Source: Nitrospina sp.
Lineage (GTDB): Bacteria > Nitrospinota > Nitrospinia > Nitrospinales > VA-1
DNA: 12,249 nucleotides
Assembly: GCA_018665625.1 (NCBI GenBank)
Contig: JABJCF010000116.1
Coordinates: forward strand, 1-12,249
Direction: 5' to 3'
A program made the translations under genes and the position numbers. Shown here one piece after another: positions 5,414-12,249 of this stretch. Below the pieces are notes generated by a model that did not search any database, was not told where the DNA came from, and worked only from the letters and a program-made list of their open reading frames with translations. The first letter of the stretch is position 1. Every line of letters begins with the position of its first letter.

Positions 5414-6406
5414 ATGAAACGACTATTCATTCATTTCGCATTATCAACGGTTTTTCTGATTTCTTCTTACGGCAATAGTTTTGCAGGAGGATCAGGAAAG
5501 GTTCGTGTTGATGGGTCGAGTACGGTTTTCCCTATAACCGAAGCGGTTGCTGAGGAGTTTCAGAAGTTGCACCGAAAAGTCCGAGTGACTGTGGGCATCT
5601 CGGGAACTGGGGGCGGGTTCAAGAAATTTGCCACAGGTCAAATAGATATTAACGATGCCTCAAGACCGATTAAAAAATCTGAAAAACAGAAGGCCAAAGA
5701 GAATGGGATAGATTTTATTGAGCTACCTGTTGCATATGATGGCTTGTCTGTGGTGGTTAATCCGAATAATGATTTTGTGGATTATCTCACGGTTACAGAA
5801 CTTAGAATGATCTGGCAACCCGGCAGCACCGTGAAGAACTGGAACGATGTGCGGCCTGAATGGCCCAAACAACCCATCAAGCTTTATGGTCCGGGAGCCG
5901 ATTCGGGAACTTTTGATTATTTTACTAAAGCGATCAATGGCAAGTCACAAGCTTCTCGTGCCGACTTTACCGCCAGCGAAGACGATAATGTTCTTGTCAT
6001 GGGTGTGGCCGGTGACCCCTATGCTCTCGGCTATTTTGGCTATGCGTATTACCGGGAAAACCAGTCGAAGTTGAAACTCGTTCCGGTAGATGGAGGAGAT
6101 GGCGCCATTAAACCCTCTGAGCAAACGATCAACGACGGCTCTTATAAGCCTCTATCGCGTCCGATTTTTATCTATGTCAGTAAACCTGGGTCACAGCGGC
6201 CTGAAGTTAAGGAGTTCGTGCAATTTTATTTGAAGAATGCTGCCTTGCTTTCGAAGGAGGTTGGCTATATCCCACTACCCGATAAAGAATATCAACTCTC
6301 TTTGGATAGATTTAAAAAGTGGAGCACTTTATTCCTTGGAAAGAAATTATCTGGATTGAGTATTACAAAAGTTTTATTTAAAGGAAACCAGGCTGTTGAA
6401 AAATAG
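5414..6406 (+). CDS. pstS: periplasmic phosphate-binding protein PstS
   Basis: The 330-residue solute-binding protein has a signal peptide (cleavage likely after NSFA, residue 24). No lipobox Cys is seen, so it should be soluble in the periplasm. Phosphate-contacting loops of the PstS family are visible: DGSSTVFPI (33-41), SGTGGGF (63-69), INDASRP (79-85) and GADSGTF (161-167). It delivers phosphate to the PstCA channel. A strong Shine-Dalgarno, AAAGGAG (5401-5407), lies 6 nt before the ATG. Candidate PhoB boxes lie just upstream. The end overlaps pstC by 11 bp. The last 30 or so residues ([23 protein letters not shown]) run on beyond the usual C-terminal helix but show no extra domain. Confidence 0.96.
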   Translation: MKRLFIHFALSTVFLISSYGNSFAGGSGKVRVDGSSTVFPITEAVAEEFQKLHRKVRVTVGISGTGGGFKKFATGQIDINDASRPIKKSEKQKAKENGIDFIELPVAYDGLSVVVNPNNDFVDYLTVTELRMIWQPGSTVKNWNDVRPEWPKQPIKLYGPGADSGTFDYFTKAINGKSQASRADFTASEDDNVLVMGVAGDPYALGYFGYAYYRENQSKLKLVPVDGGDGAIKPSEQTINDGSYKPLSRPIFIYVSKPGSQRPEVKEFVQFYLKNAALLSKEVGYIPLPDKEYQLSLDRFKKWSTLFLGKKLSGLSITKVLFKGNQAVEK

Positions 6407-7331
6407 TGCTGTCTGTCTAACATTCGATAAAAACGTTTTCCAGCGAAGGAATTCTAAACGCTGGCGTGAGGAATTCATTAAAGCCGGCTTGTTTATCTGT
6501 GCCTCAGTATCCGTTTTAACGACCTTCGCTATTGTCTGGATTCTGGTTAGCGAGGCGGGGGCTTTTTTTCAGGATGTTTCTGTTATAGATTTCCTGTTTG
6601 GAACACAATGGACACCTCTACTGGAACCTCGATCTTTTGGGGTTCTTCCTTTGGTGTGTGGAACTCTTCTTATCGTCGTTGGAACTGCATTGATAGCACT
6701 TCCTGTGGGTTTAGCCACGGCAATTTATTTGAGTGAATACGCTTCTTCCAATATTAGAAGTATTCTCAAGCCTATTTTAGAAATTCTGGCGGGGATTCCC
6801 ACGGTTGTCTATGGCTATTTTGCGCTCACTTTTATAACTCCTCTTTTGCGAGAGGTTTTTTCTGAAGTACAAATTTTCAACGCCGCCAGTGCTTCCATTG
6901 TGGTGGGCATCATGGTTCTCCCAATGGTTGCATCGCTTTGTGATGACACCCTTCGCGCAGTTCCGGATTCCTTACGTCAGGGAGCTTATGCTGTTGGGGC
7001 GACACCGTGTGAAGTAACTCTCGGAGTGGTGGTTCCATCTTCTTTATCCGGAATTATGGCAGCTTTTGTGTTGGCCATTTCTCGAGCGATAGGGGAAACA
7101 ATGGCTGTTACCCTAGCGGCAGGTGCGAGTCCGAATATGACGATGGACCCTTTTGTAGCTATTCAGACTATGACTGCCTACATCGTCCAGGTTAGTCTCG
7201 GCGATACACCTGCAGGAGGAACAGCCTATCAGACAATATTTGCAGTATCGGCGTTACTTTTTGTTATTACCCTTTGCATGAATATTTTTTCAAAAATTTT
7301 ACTTCGCAGGTTTCGGGAGGTGTATGAATGA
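6396..7331 (+). CDS. pstC: phosphate ABC transporter permease PstC
   Basis: This inner-membrane permease of 311 residues has about six membrane helices; the first is at about 29-54, preceded by a basic cytoplasmic tail. The ABC-permease coupling loop is at about 191-220 ([23 protein letters not shown]), followed by [10 protein letters not shown], which is typical of PstC/PstA. With PstA it forms the channel powered by PstB. The start is TTG at 6396, preceded by AAGGA (6381-6385). It overlaps the pstS stop codon, suggesting coupled translation. An ATG start would remove conserved sequence, so TTG is preferred. It overlaps pstA by ATGA. Confidence 0.94.
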   Translation: MKNSAVCLTFDKNVFQRRNSKRWREEFIKAGLFICASVSVLTTFAIVWILVSEAGAFFQDVSVIDFLFGTQWTPLLEPRSFGVLPLVCGTLLIVVGTALIALPVGLATAIYLSEYASSNIRSILKPILEILAGIPTVVYGYFALTFITPLLREVFSEVQIFNAASASIVVGIMVLPMVASLCDDTLRAVPDSLRQGAYAVGATPCEVTLGVVVPSSLSGIMAAFVLAISRAIGETMAVTLAAGASPNMTMDPFVAIQTMTAYIVQVSLGDTPAGGTAYQTIFAVSALLFVITLCMNIFSKILLRRFREVYE

Positions 7332-8188
7332 TTTCCCGAAATCTCACAAATCGATATTTCATCGCCAGAACATTTCACTGGTTTTGTTTTGCTGTAGCCT
7401 GGATCGGGGTTTTAATTTTGGCCATTTTATTGTTCCATGTAACCCGTGAAGGCATTCAATGGCTGGACTTACAGTTCTTGAGCGATTTTCCTTCGCGTTT
7501 TCCTGCTAAGGCAGGAATTCATTCTGCTTTATTTGGAACCCTTTGGCTCATCGGTCTTACGGCACTCTTTTCAGTTCCTATTGGCATAGGCTCAGGGATT
7601 TACCTTGAAGAGTTTGCGCGAAAAAATCGAATGAGTAGGTTTATCGATCTCAATATCTCAAATTTAGCCGGTGTTCCCTCGATCGTTTACGGGATGTTGG
7701 GTCTGGTAATTTTTGTGCGCTGGTTTGGCTTAAATCAAAGTGTATTGGCTGGTAGCATGACGATGAATCTTTTGATATTGCCGGTAATAATTATTTCAAC
7801 CCGAGAAGCTTTGCGAGGCGTACCCAATACGATTCGACAAGCGGCTTTCGCTTTGGGAGCAACACGTTGGCAAACTGTATATTCGCATGTACTCCCGGCA
7901 GCACTTCCGGGAATTCTCACGGGCATTATTCTTGCGTTATCCCGGGCGATTGGCGAAACCGCTCCCCTTATAATGATCGGTGCACTGACTTATGTGGCGT
8001 TTGTTCCCGAAGGGCCGATGGATGATTTTACCGCTCTTCCCATTCAAATTTTCAATTGGGCCTCACGACCTCAACAGGAATTTCATGAGCTTGCAGCTGC
8101 AGGAATTCTTGTTCTGTTATTTGTCCTTCTGCTAATGAATTCAATCGCGGTTATTATCCGCCATCGGTTGGAGAAAAGGAGTCGATGA
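7328..8188 (+). CDS. pstA: phosphate ABC transporter permease PstA
   Basis: This is the 286-residue partner permease. The first helix is at about 17-38 and several further helices follow. The coupling loop is at about 169-195 ([25 protein letters not shown]), followed by [16 protein letters not shown]. The region [15 protein letters not shown] (112-126) parallels [15 protein letters not shown] in PstC, as expected for paired phosphate permeases. The start overlaps the pstC stop (ATGA), with GGGAGG (7315-7320) as ribosome binding site. The end overlaps pstB in the same way. Confidence 0.94.
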   Translation: MISRNLTNRYFIARTFHWFCFAVAWIGVLILAILLFHVTREGIQWLDLQFLSDFPSRFPAKAGIHSALFGTLWLIGLTALFSVPIGIGSGIYLEEFARKNRMSRFIDLNISNLAGVPSIVYGMLGLVIFVRWFGLNQSVLAGSMTMNLLILPVIIISTREALRGVPNTIRQAAFALGATRWQTVYSHVLPAALPGILTGIILALSRAIGETAPLIMIGALTYVAFVPEGPMDDFTALPIQIFNWASRPQQEFHELAAAGILVLLFVLLLMNSIAVIIRHRLEKRSR

Positions 8189-8988
8189 ACGCAAACCCCA
8201 TAGCAAACATATTGTCTGAGAAAAAGAAGGAGCAAGAAGGCAAGATAGTTCTTGAAACACGGGATATAAAGATCAGCTACAACGGTGAACCAGCGGTCAA
8301 AAATGTTTCGATTTCAATACCGGAACACGAAATAACAGCCATCATCGGCCCGTCTGGTTGCGGAAAAAGCACTTTACTCCGTTCATTCAACCGCATGAAC
8401 GATTTTGTTCCAGGAGCAAGCTTGCAAGGGCAGGTTTTGTATCGTGGCATCGATCTGTATGGCAAAGATGTGGACCCGGTGGAGGTGCGGCGAAAAATAG
8501 GGATGGTTTTTCAAAAACCAAATCCTTTTCCAAAATCGATTTTTGAAAATGTGGCATGGGGACCCTTAATAAATGGATATCAAAAAGATATTTATGAACG
8601 GGTAGAAAAGTCACTTCAAGCTGCCGCCCTATGGGGGGAAGTAAAGGATCGGCTGAATAGTTCTGCTATGACTTTATCTGGCGGCCAGCAACAACGACTA
8701 TGTATAGCCAGAGCCCTGGCGATGGAACCGGAGATCATCTTGATGGATGAACCTTGCTCTGCATTGGACCCGGGATCTACAGCGCATATTGAGGATTTAA
8801 TGTTTGAACTGAAACAAAAGTACACCCTGGTTATCGTAACGCACAATATGCAGCAGGCTTCTCGTGTATCAAAATTCACGGCGTTTTTTGATGCTGGAAA
8901 TCTTGTTGAGTTTGGGGAAACTCAGAACATATTCACACGACCAAAACATAATAGAACCGAAGATTATGTAACCGGCCGATTCGGTTAA
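8185..8988 (+). CDS. pstB: phosphate ABC transporter ATPase PstB
   Basis: This is an ABC ATPase of 267 residues. It has Walker A GPSGCGKS (55-62, Lys61), the Q loop [16 protein letters not shown] (108-123) characteristic of PstB, signature LSGGQ (164-168), Walker B ILMDEP (185-190, catalytic Glu189) and switch His220. The C-terminus EDYVTGRFG is also typical of the family. The N-terminus is about ten residues longer than the shortest PstB proteins, with a Lys/Glu-rich lead (11-20). It hydrolyses ATP on the cytoplasmic side to drive phosphate import through PstCA. The Shine-Dalgarno AAAAGGAG ends only 3 nt before the ATG, so initiation may depend on coupling to pstA. Confidence 0.97.
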   Translation: MNANPIANILSEKKKEQEGKIVLETRDIKISYNGEPAVKNVSISIPEHEITAIIGPSGCGKSTLLRSFNRMNDFVPGASLQGQVLYRGIDLYGKDVDPVEVRRKIGMVFQKPNPFPKSIFENVAWGPLINGYQKDIYERVEKSLQAAALWGEVKDRLNSSAMTLSGGQQQRLCIARALAMEPEIILMDEPCSALDPGSTAHIEDLMFELKQKYTLVIVTHNMQQASRVSKFTAFFDAGNLVEFGETQNIFTRPKHNRTEDYVTGRFG

Positions 8989-9000
8989 ACGAGGAACGAA

Positions 9001-9666
9001 ATGAGAAAACATTTACAAAGGGACTTGGGCCATCTAAAGAAAGAGCTGTTAATAAGCGGTTCATTGGTAGAAGAGGCTGTTAATAATTCTATTGAGGCTC
9101 TGGTCAATCGCCGCTTAAAACTTGCCGAAGAGGTAATAGACGGTGACTATCAGATAAACCAGAAGGAGAATGAAATTGAAGAAGAATGTCTCAAAGTCCT
9201 GGCTTTACATCAACCTGTTGCGACCGATCTCAGGTTTATAATTTCGGTTTTGAAAGTTAATAACGATTTGGAGCGAATAGGGGACTTGGCCGTAAATATT
9301 GCCGAACGTGCGCTCTACCTTTCTACTCATGAACCCCTTGAGGCCGTTCTGAATTTTCCTCGCATGGCAGATGGGGCTCGGGCAATGGTGCGGAAAAGCC
9401 TTGATGCACTTATTGGAATGGATACAGAGCTTGCGAGGAATGTTTTAACTATGGATGATGAAATTGATGATTTGAATAGGGAAATGTATGGAACCCTGCA
9501 GAATGTAATGCGTCAAGATCCGGAATCCGTCGATCGGGCGGTCCACACCCTTTCAGTATCTCGTTATCTGGAGCGAATTGCAGATTTATCCACCAATATT
9601 GCAGAAGATGTTGTGTTTATGGTGGATGGCGAGCTGATCAGACATCAAGCGGCGAATCGCCGCTGA
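9001..9666 (+). CDS. phoU: phosphate signalling and transport regulator PhoU
   Basis: This 221-residue all-helical cytoplasmic protein consists of two PhoU repeats. Each carries the metal-binding signature: LERIGDLAVNIAE (Glu91, Asp95, Asn99) and LERIADLSTNIAED (Glu191, Asp195, Asn199). PhoU connects the Pst transporter to PhoR, keeping the regulon off when phosphate is plentiful. It starts 12 bp after pstB with AGGAA upstream and is the last gene of the cluster. A 17-nt palindrome covers its last codons and part of the stop codon. Confidence 0.95.
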   Translation: MRKHLQRDLGHLKKELLISGSLVEEAVNNSIEALVNRRLKLAEEVIDGDYQINQKENEIEEECLKVLALHQPVATDLRFIISVLKVNNDLERIGDLAVNIAERALYLSTHEPLEAVLNFPRMADGARAMVRKSLDALIGMDTELARNVLTMDDEIDDLNREMYGTLQNVMRQDPESVDRAVHTLSVSRYLERIADLSTNIAEDVVFMVDGELIRHQAANRR

Positions 9667-9753
9667 TGAGAAGTCGTTCCCATTTCCGCGATACGGCTCA
9701 AGTTATGCTTCTGGAATTGGGTTACTGTCTTTGCCTCCCACGCTAGCGGGCAG
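9648..9753 (+). repeat. palindromic repeat element, copy 2
   Basis: This copy starts in the final codons of phoU with AGCGGCGAATCGCCGCT (9648-9664, 8-bp arms around one base) and ends in a GC-rich hairpin around CGCTAGCG (9741-9748). It aligns without gaps to copy 1 at 1332-1434 (GCGATAC at 9688-9694; second hairpin at the same offset). The A-to-G change in the left arm is matched by T-to-C in the right arm, so pairing is kept. It fills most of the convergent phoU/accD gap and could act as a terminator for either strand. No T-tract is present on either strand. Confidence 0.5.
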
Positions 9754-9761
9754 CTGGGCGA

Positions 9762-10664
9762 TCAGGCGCCGAGGACTTCTGGTGGATTGGTGAGTTTGGG
9801 GATCTTCTCTTCTTGCGGCTCCTTCTGCGGGGGATTTTGCAGCAGATTGAGGAGTTGCGTCAGCGTCGACTTCAAATCTTTCCTATGAACCACGTTATCA
9901 ATCAAACCATGATCTAACTGGAACTCGGCTCTTTGGAATCCCGCAGGCAGTTTTTGTTTGATGGTTTGCTCTATTACGCGTGGCCCAGCAAAACCTATCA
10001 AAGCTCCAGGCTCAGCAAGGATGATGTCCCCCAACATGGAAAAGCTCGCAGACACGCCACCCATAGTCGGATCGGTAAGAAGTGATATATAGGGAATTTT
10101 TTTCTGGCTGAGTTGTTGCAAAGCCGATGATGTTTTTGCCATCTGCATTAGAGAGAAGATGCCTTCTTGCATACGTGCGCCGCCCGAGCAACTGACAATA
10201 ATCATGGGTGCATGGTTTTCGATGGCTCTTTCGATGGCGCGGGTAATTTTCTCACCCACGACCGAACCCATGCTGCCCCCCATAAAACTGAAGTCAAAGA
10301 CAGCTAGCTCTATAGGTAGTCCATCCATTAAACCCGATCCGGTGATGATGGCATCGTTGGTTGCGTTTTTCTTAATGGTCGCCCGCATCCTATCTTTATA
10401 TTTTTTTGTGTCTTTAAATTTGAGCGGGTCAGGGGATGTCAGGTTGTGATCTTTCTCAGTAAACGTTTCATGGTCGATCAACAGATGAATGCGTTGACGA
10501 GCATCGAGACGAAAATGATATTCGCATTTAGGGCAAACCTTGAGGTTGTCTTCCAGCTCCGCGACATAAATTTGTTCTTTGCACTTTTTGCAATTGACCC
10601 ATAGGTCTTCATCTTTAGGAGTTTTTTTGCCGATACCGGCTTTGATTTTATCTATCCAGGACAT
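9762..10664 (-). CDS. accD: acetyl-CoA carboxylase carboxyltransferase subunit beta
   Basis: This 300-residue protein begins with the AccD four-Cys zinc ribbon (Cys25, Cys28, Cys44, Cys47). The crotonase-like carboxyltransferase domain (about 55-270) follows, with the GGSMGSVVGEK (129-139), SGGARMQEG (160-168), MGGVSAS (201-207) and GFAGPR (224-229) segments that shape the acyl-CoA and biotin pockets. With AccA it transfers CO2 from biotin to acetyl-CoA to make malonyl-CoA for fatty acid synthesis in the cytoplasm. The last 30 residues are Pro/Glu/Lys-rich and probably disordered. It is the last gene of the minus-strand operon, 8 bp after pssA, with only a weak Shine-Dalgarno-like AAG. No frameshift or missing motif is seen. 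Confidence 0.96.
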   Translation of the reverse strand: MSWIDKIKAGIGKKTPKDEDLWVNCKKCKEQIYVAELEDNLKVCPKCEYHFRLDARQRIHLLIDHETFTEKDHNLTSPDPLKFKDTKKYKDRMRATIKKNATNDAIITGSGLMDGLPIELAVFDFSFMGGSMGSVVGEKITRAIERAIENHAPMIIVSCSGGARMQEGIFSLMQMAKTSSALQQLSQKKIPYISLLTDPTMGGVSASFSMLGDIILAEPGALIGFAGPRVIEQTIKQKLPAGFQRAEFQLDHGLIDNVVHRKDLKSTLTQLLNLLQNPPQKEPQEEKIPKLTNPPEVLGA

Positions 10665-10672
10665 GGCTTACT

Positions 10673-11416
10673 TTATTGTGGGGTGGTTGCAGGCGGTGTC
10701 GTTTCTTCTTCAGGAACCGCATTTTTATTTTTAATCATTAATCCGATAGGACCGATCACGGTGTAGGAGATACCTAAAATAAACAGGGCCACACGTGGAA
10801 TGGTTGCAAGAACGTAAAGGAATAAGATTACAAACAAGAACCGCGAAAAGGCCACTCGTTTTGTGAAATTTAGTTTTTTGAATGCGGGGTATTTGATATT
10901 GCTGACCATGAGGAAGGCCAATCCATAAATAACCATCACCATGATGAACGGATTGATTCGCGTGGCAAATAAATCTTCGAACGCAATAACAATAGAAGCA
11001 ACAACGACTGCTGCACCAGGGCTGGGCAAGCCAATAAAATGCATGCCACTAATATCCGGTTTGGTCACATTGAAGCGTGCCAGGCGTAACGCCGCACATA
11101 GAAGGAAAAGGAAAGCTGCCATCCACCCCAATCTTCCGAAGGGTTTTAATACCCAGGCATAGGCGAGAAAAGCCGGAGCCATTCCGAAAGTGATAATGTC
11201 AGCCAATGAGTCGTACTGCATCCCAAAAGCGCTGGTGGTTTTTGTAAGGCGTGCGATGCGACCATCCAGTGCATCGAAGATCATTCCAAAAACAATGGCC
11301 CAGGCAGCATGGTAGAAGTCTTCGTTCAAAACAGCAACGAACGCATAGAATCCACAAAATACATTTCCCGTTGTGAACAGGCTGGGAAGTATATGTATGC
11401 CTTTTCTTGGTTTCAT
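10673..11416 (-). CDS. pssA: CDP-diacylglycerol-serine O-phosphatidyltransferase
   Basis: This is a 247-residue integral membrane protein of the CDP-alcohol phosphatidyltransferase family. The signature D-G-x2-A-R-x8-G-x3-D-x3-D is complete at Asp51, Gly52, Ala55, Arg56, Gly65, Asp69 and Asp73. Opening with KGIHILPSLFTTGNVFCGFYA, it matches the type II (Bacillus/PssA-like) enzyme. It joins serine to CDP-diacylglycerol to make phosphatidylserine, which the upstream psd product decarboxylates. Only 1 bp separates it from the psd stop codon, so translation is probably coupled. The C-terminal tail is Thr/Pro/Glu-rich and follows the last hydrophobic helix. Confidence 0.95.
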   Translation of the reverse strand: MKPRKGIHILPSLFTTGNVFCGFYAFVAVLNEDFYHAAWAIVFGMIFDALDGRIARLTKTTSAFGMQYDSLADIITFGMAPAFLAYAWVLKPFGRLGWMAAFLFLLCAALRLARFNVTKPDISGMHFIGLPSPGAAVVVASIVIAFEDLFATRINPFIMVMVIYGLAFLMVSNIKYPAFKKLNFTKRVAFSRFLFVILFLYVLATIPRVALFILGISYTVIGPIGLMIKNKNAVPEEETTPPATTPQ

Positions 11417-11417
11417 T

Positions 11418-12050
11418 TTATTTTAAAAATCCAATGATTGAGCTGCCACCACTTACGATATCGCCTTCTTTAACTTTTATCTCAGTGCCTTCGGGAAGGA
11501 AGATGTCTGTTCGTGAACCGAATCGGATCAAACCAAAGCGTTGCCCGAGTTCATATTCATCGCCTTCTTTCGCATAACAAACGATGCGTCGCGCGATAAG
11601 GCCTGCGATTTGTTTCACCAGAATTTTGGTGCTGCCGTTATTTAGCACAATCGCAGTTTGTTCATTATCTAACGATGCCTTGTGGCTGGCAGCGTTCAGA
11701 AACTTACCTTTATTGTACCGCGTTGCCTCGATTTTACCAGCAATAGGTACGCGGTTCACGTGCACGTTGAAAACGTTCAGGAAAACGCTGACCCGTGTGT
11801 AATTATCGTTTGGCAATAACGGATCGTTCTCTTTGATAATTTCAACGACTTTACCATCCGCCGGAGAAACGATGACACCCGGGTCTTGAGGGATGTCTCG
11901 TTCCGGGTCTCGAAAGAACCAAACACAGAAAAGGAAAAGCCCTTCAAAAATCCCGGCGAACCAGTAATAAGACATCGTGTAAAGCACCGCTGCAAAAAAA
12001 GCCAGCGGTAGAATGAAGACAAAGCCTTCTTTGGCTATAGGGCTGCGCAT
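11418..12050 (-). CDS. psd: phosphatidylserine decarboxylase (short, type II-like)
   Basis: The 210-residue proenzyme has N-terminal hydrophobic segments (about 10-46) that anchor it to the membrane. SPADGK (62-67) and NVHVNR (95-100, His97) are family motifs. The self-cleavage site is predicted at Gly178-Ser179 in RFGSR; Ser179 would become the pyruvoyl cofactor. It makes phosphatidylethanolamine from phosphatidylserine. The short length and FGSR instead of LGST match the compact Psd class common outside enterobacteria. The start ATG lies 12 bp after ilvC, with GGGAAG as a possible ribosome binding site. Confidence 0.95.
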   Translation of the reverse strand: MRSPIAKEGFVFILPLAFFAAVLYTMSYYWFAGIFEGLFLFCVWFFRDPERDIPQDPGVIVSPADGKVVEIIKENDPLLPNDNYTRVSVFLNVFNVHVNRVPIAGKIEATRYNKGKFLNAASHKASLDNEQTAIVLNNGSTKILVKQIAGLIARRIVCYAKEGDEYELGQRFGLIRFGSRTDIFLPEGTEIKVKEGDIVSGGSSIIGFLK

Positions 12051-12062
12051 AAAGTTTCTTCC

Positions 12063-12249
12063 CTACTGTATTTTCTTGCCGACGAAGGGCATCATCTTAC
12101 GAAGCTTTTCTCCAACGACTTCTACACGGTGTTCTTTACCTTTTCTCAGCAATGCGTTGAACATCGGGCGGTTGGCCTGATTTTCCAGAATGAACTCTCT
12201 GGCAAAACTACCACTTTGAATCTCACCCAAAATCTTTTTCATTTCCGCA
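12063..12249 (-). CDS. ilvC: ketol-acid reductoisomerase, C-terminal end (partial)
   Basis: The frame is open from the right edge to TAG at 12063-12065 and covers the last 61 residues. The segment EIQSGSFAREFILENQ, then RPMFNALLRK, and finally GEKLRKMMPF is the typical C-terminal helical domain of IlvC, the Mg- and NADPH-dependent enzyme of valine, leucine and isoleucine synthesis. The active-site residues lie beyond the window. It is 12 bp upstream of psd. Together ilvC-psd-pssA resembles an arrangement seen in several diderm bacteria, and the operon promoter must lie outside the window. Confidence 0.93.
   Translation of the reverse strand, partial: AEMKKILGEIQSGSFAREFILENQANRPMFNALLRKGKEHRVEVVGEKLRKMMPFVGKKIQ

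Overview
The window comes from a diderm (Gram-negative) bacterium with moderate, slightly AT-rich composition. The evidence is an outer-membrane porin with a signal peptide and C-terminal Phe, a PstS with a signal peptide, and a complete Pst/Pho system. I cannot fix the phylum from sequence alone. The gene content would suit a Nitrospinota-, Nitrospirota- or deltaproteobacteria-like lineage, but that is a guess.

Region 1 (1-1602). A few codons at the left edge may be the end of an upstream gene. They are followed by an AT-rich intergenic stretch ending in a good sigma70-type promoter (309-336). The promoter drives a 319-residue protein that joins an N-terminal PCP_red module (the small domain known from the C-terminus of dark protochlorophyllide reductase subunits) to a chlorite dismutase/HemQ (ChdC)-family domain. 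Its residue pattern fits coproheme decarboxylase better than chlorite dismutase. A palindromic repeat element begins in its stop codon.

Region 2 (1603-9666, + strand). This is one phosphate-starvation cluster: phoB, phoR, a signal-peptide-bearing porin, pstS, pstC, pstA, pstB, phoU. Junctions are tight: phoB-phoR 3 bp, pstS/pstC 11-bp overlap, ATGA overlaps at pstC/pstA and pstA/pstB, pstB-phoU 12 bp. Upstream of phoB, the porin and pstS I see arrays of TTTAYN-like hexamers repeated every 11 bp, each with a weak -10-like hexamer 15 bp after the start of the last repeat. I read these as candidate PhoB boxes. In the working model the porin admits phosphate to the periplasm, PstS captures it, PstCAB imports it with ATP, and PhoU/PhoR report transporter state to PhoB, which activates the three promoters.

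Region 3 (9667-9761). This short convergent intergenic stretch carries a second copy of the palindromic element found after the HemQ-like gene.

Region 4 (9762-12249, - strand). This is a tight operon read right to left: ilvC (3' end only), psd, pssA, accD. It links branched-chain amino acid synthesis, phosphatidylethanolamine synthesis (PssA makes phosphatidylserine, Psd decarboxylates it) and the first step of fatty acid synthesis.

The most interesting items are the PCP_red-HemQ fusion, the two homologous palindromic elements at gene 3' ends with compensatory changes, and the phased 11-bp operator arrays shared by three promoters. I found no CRISPR array, insertion sequence, tRNA or rRNA.
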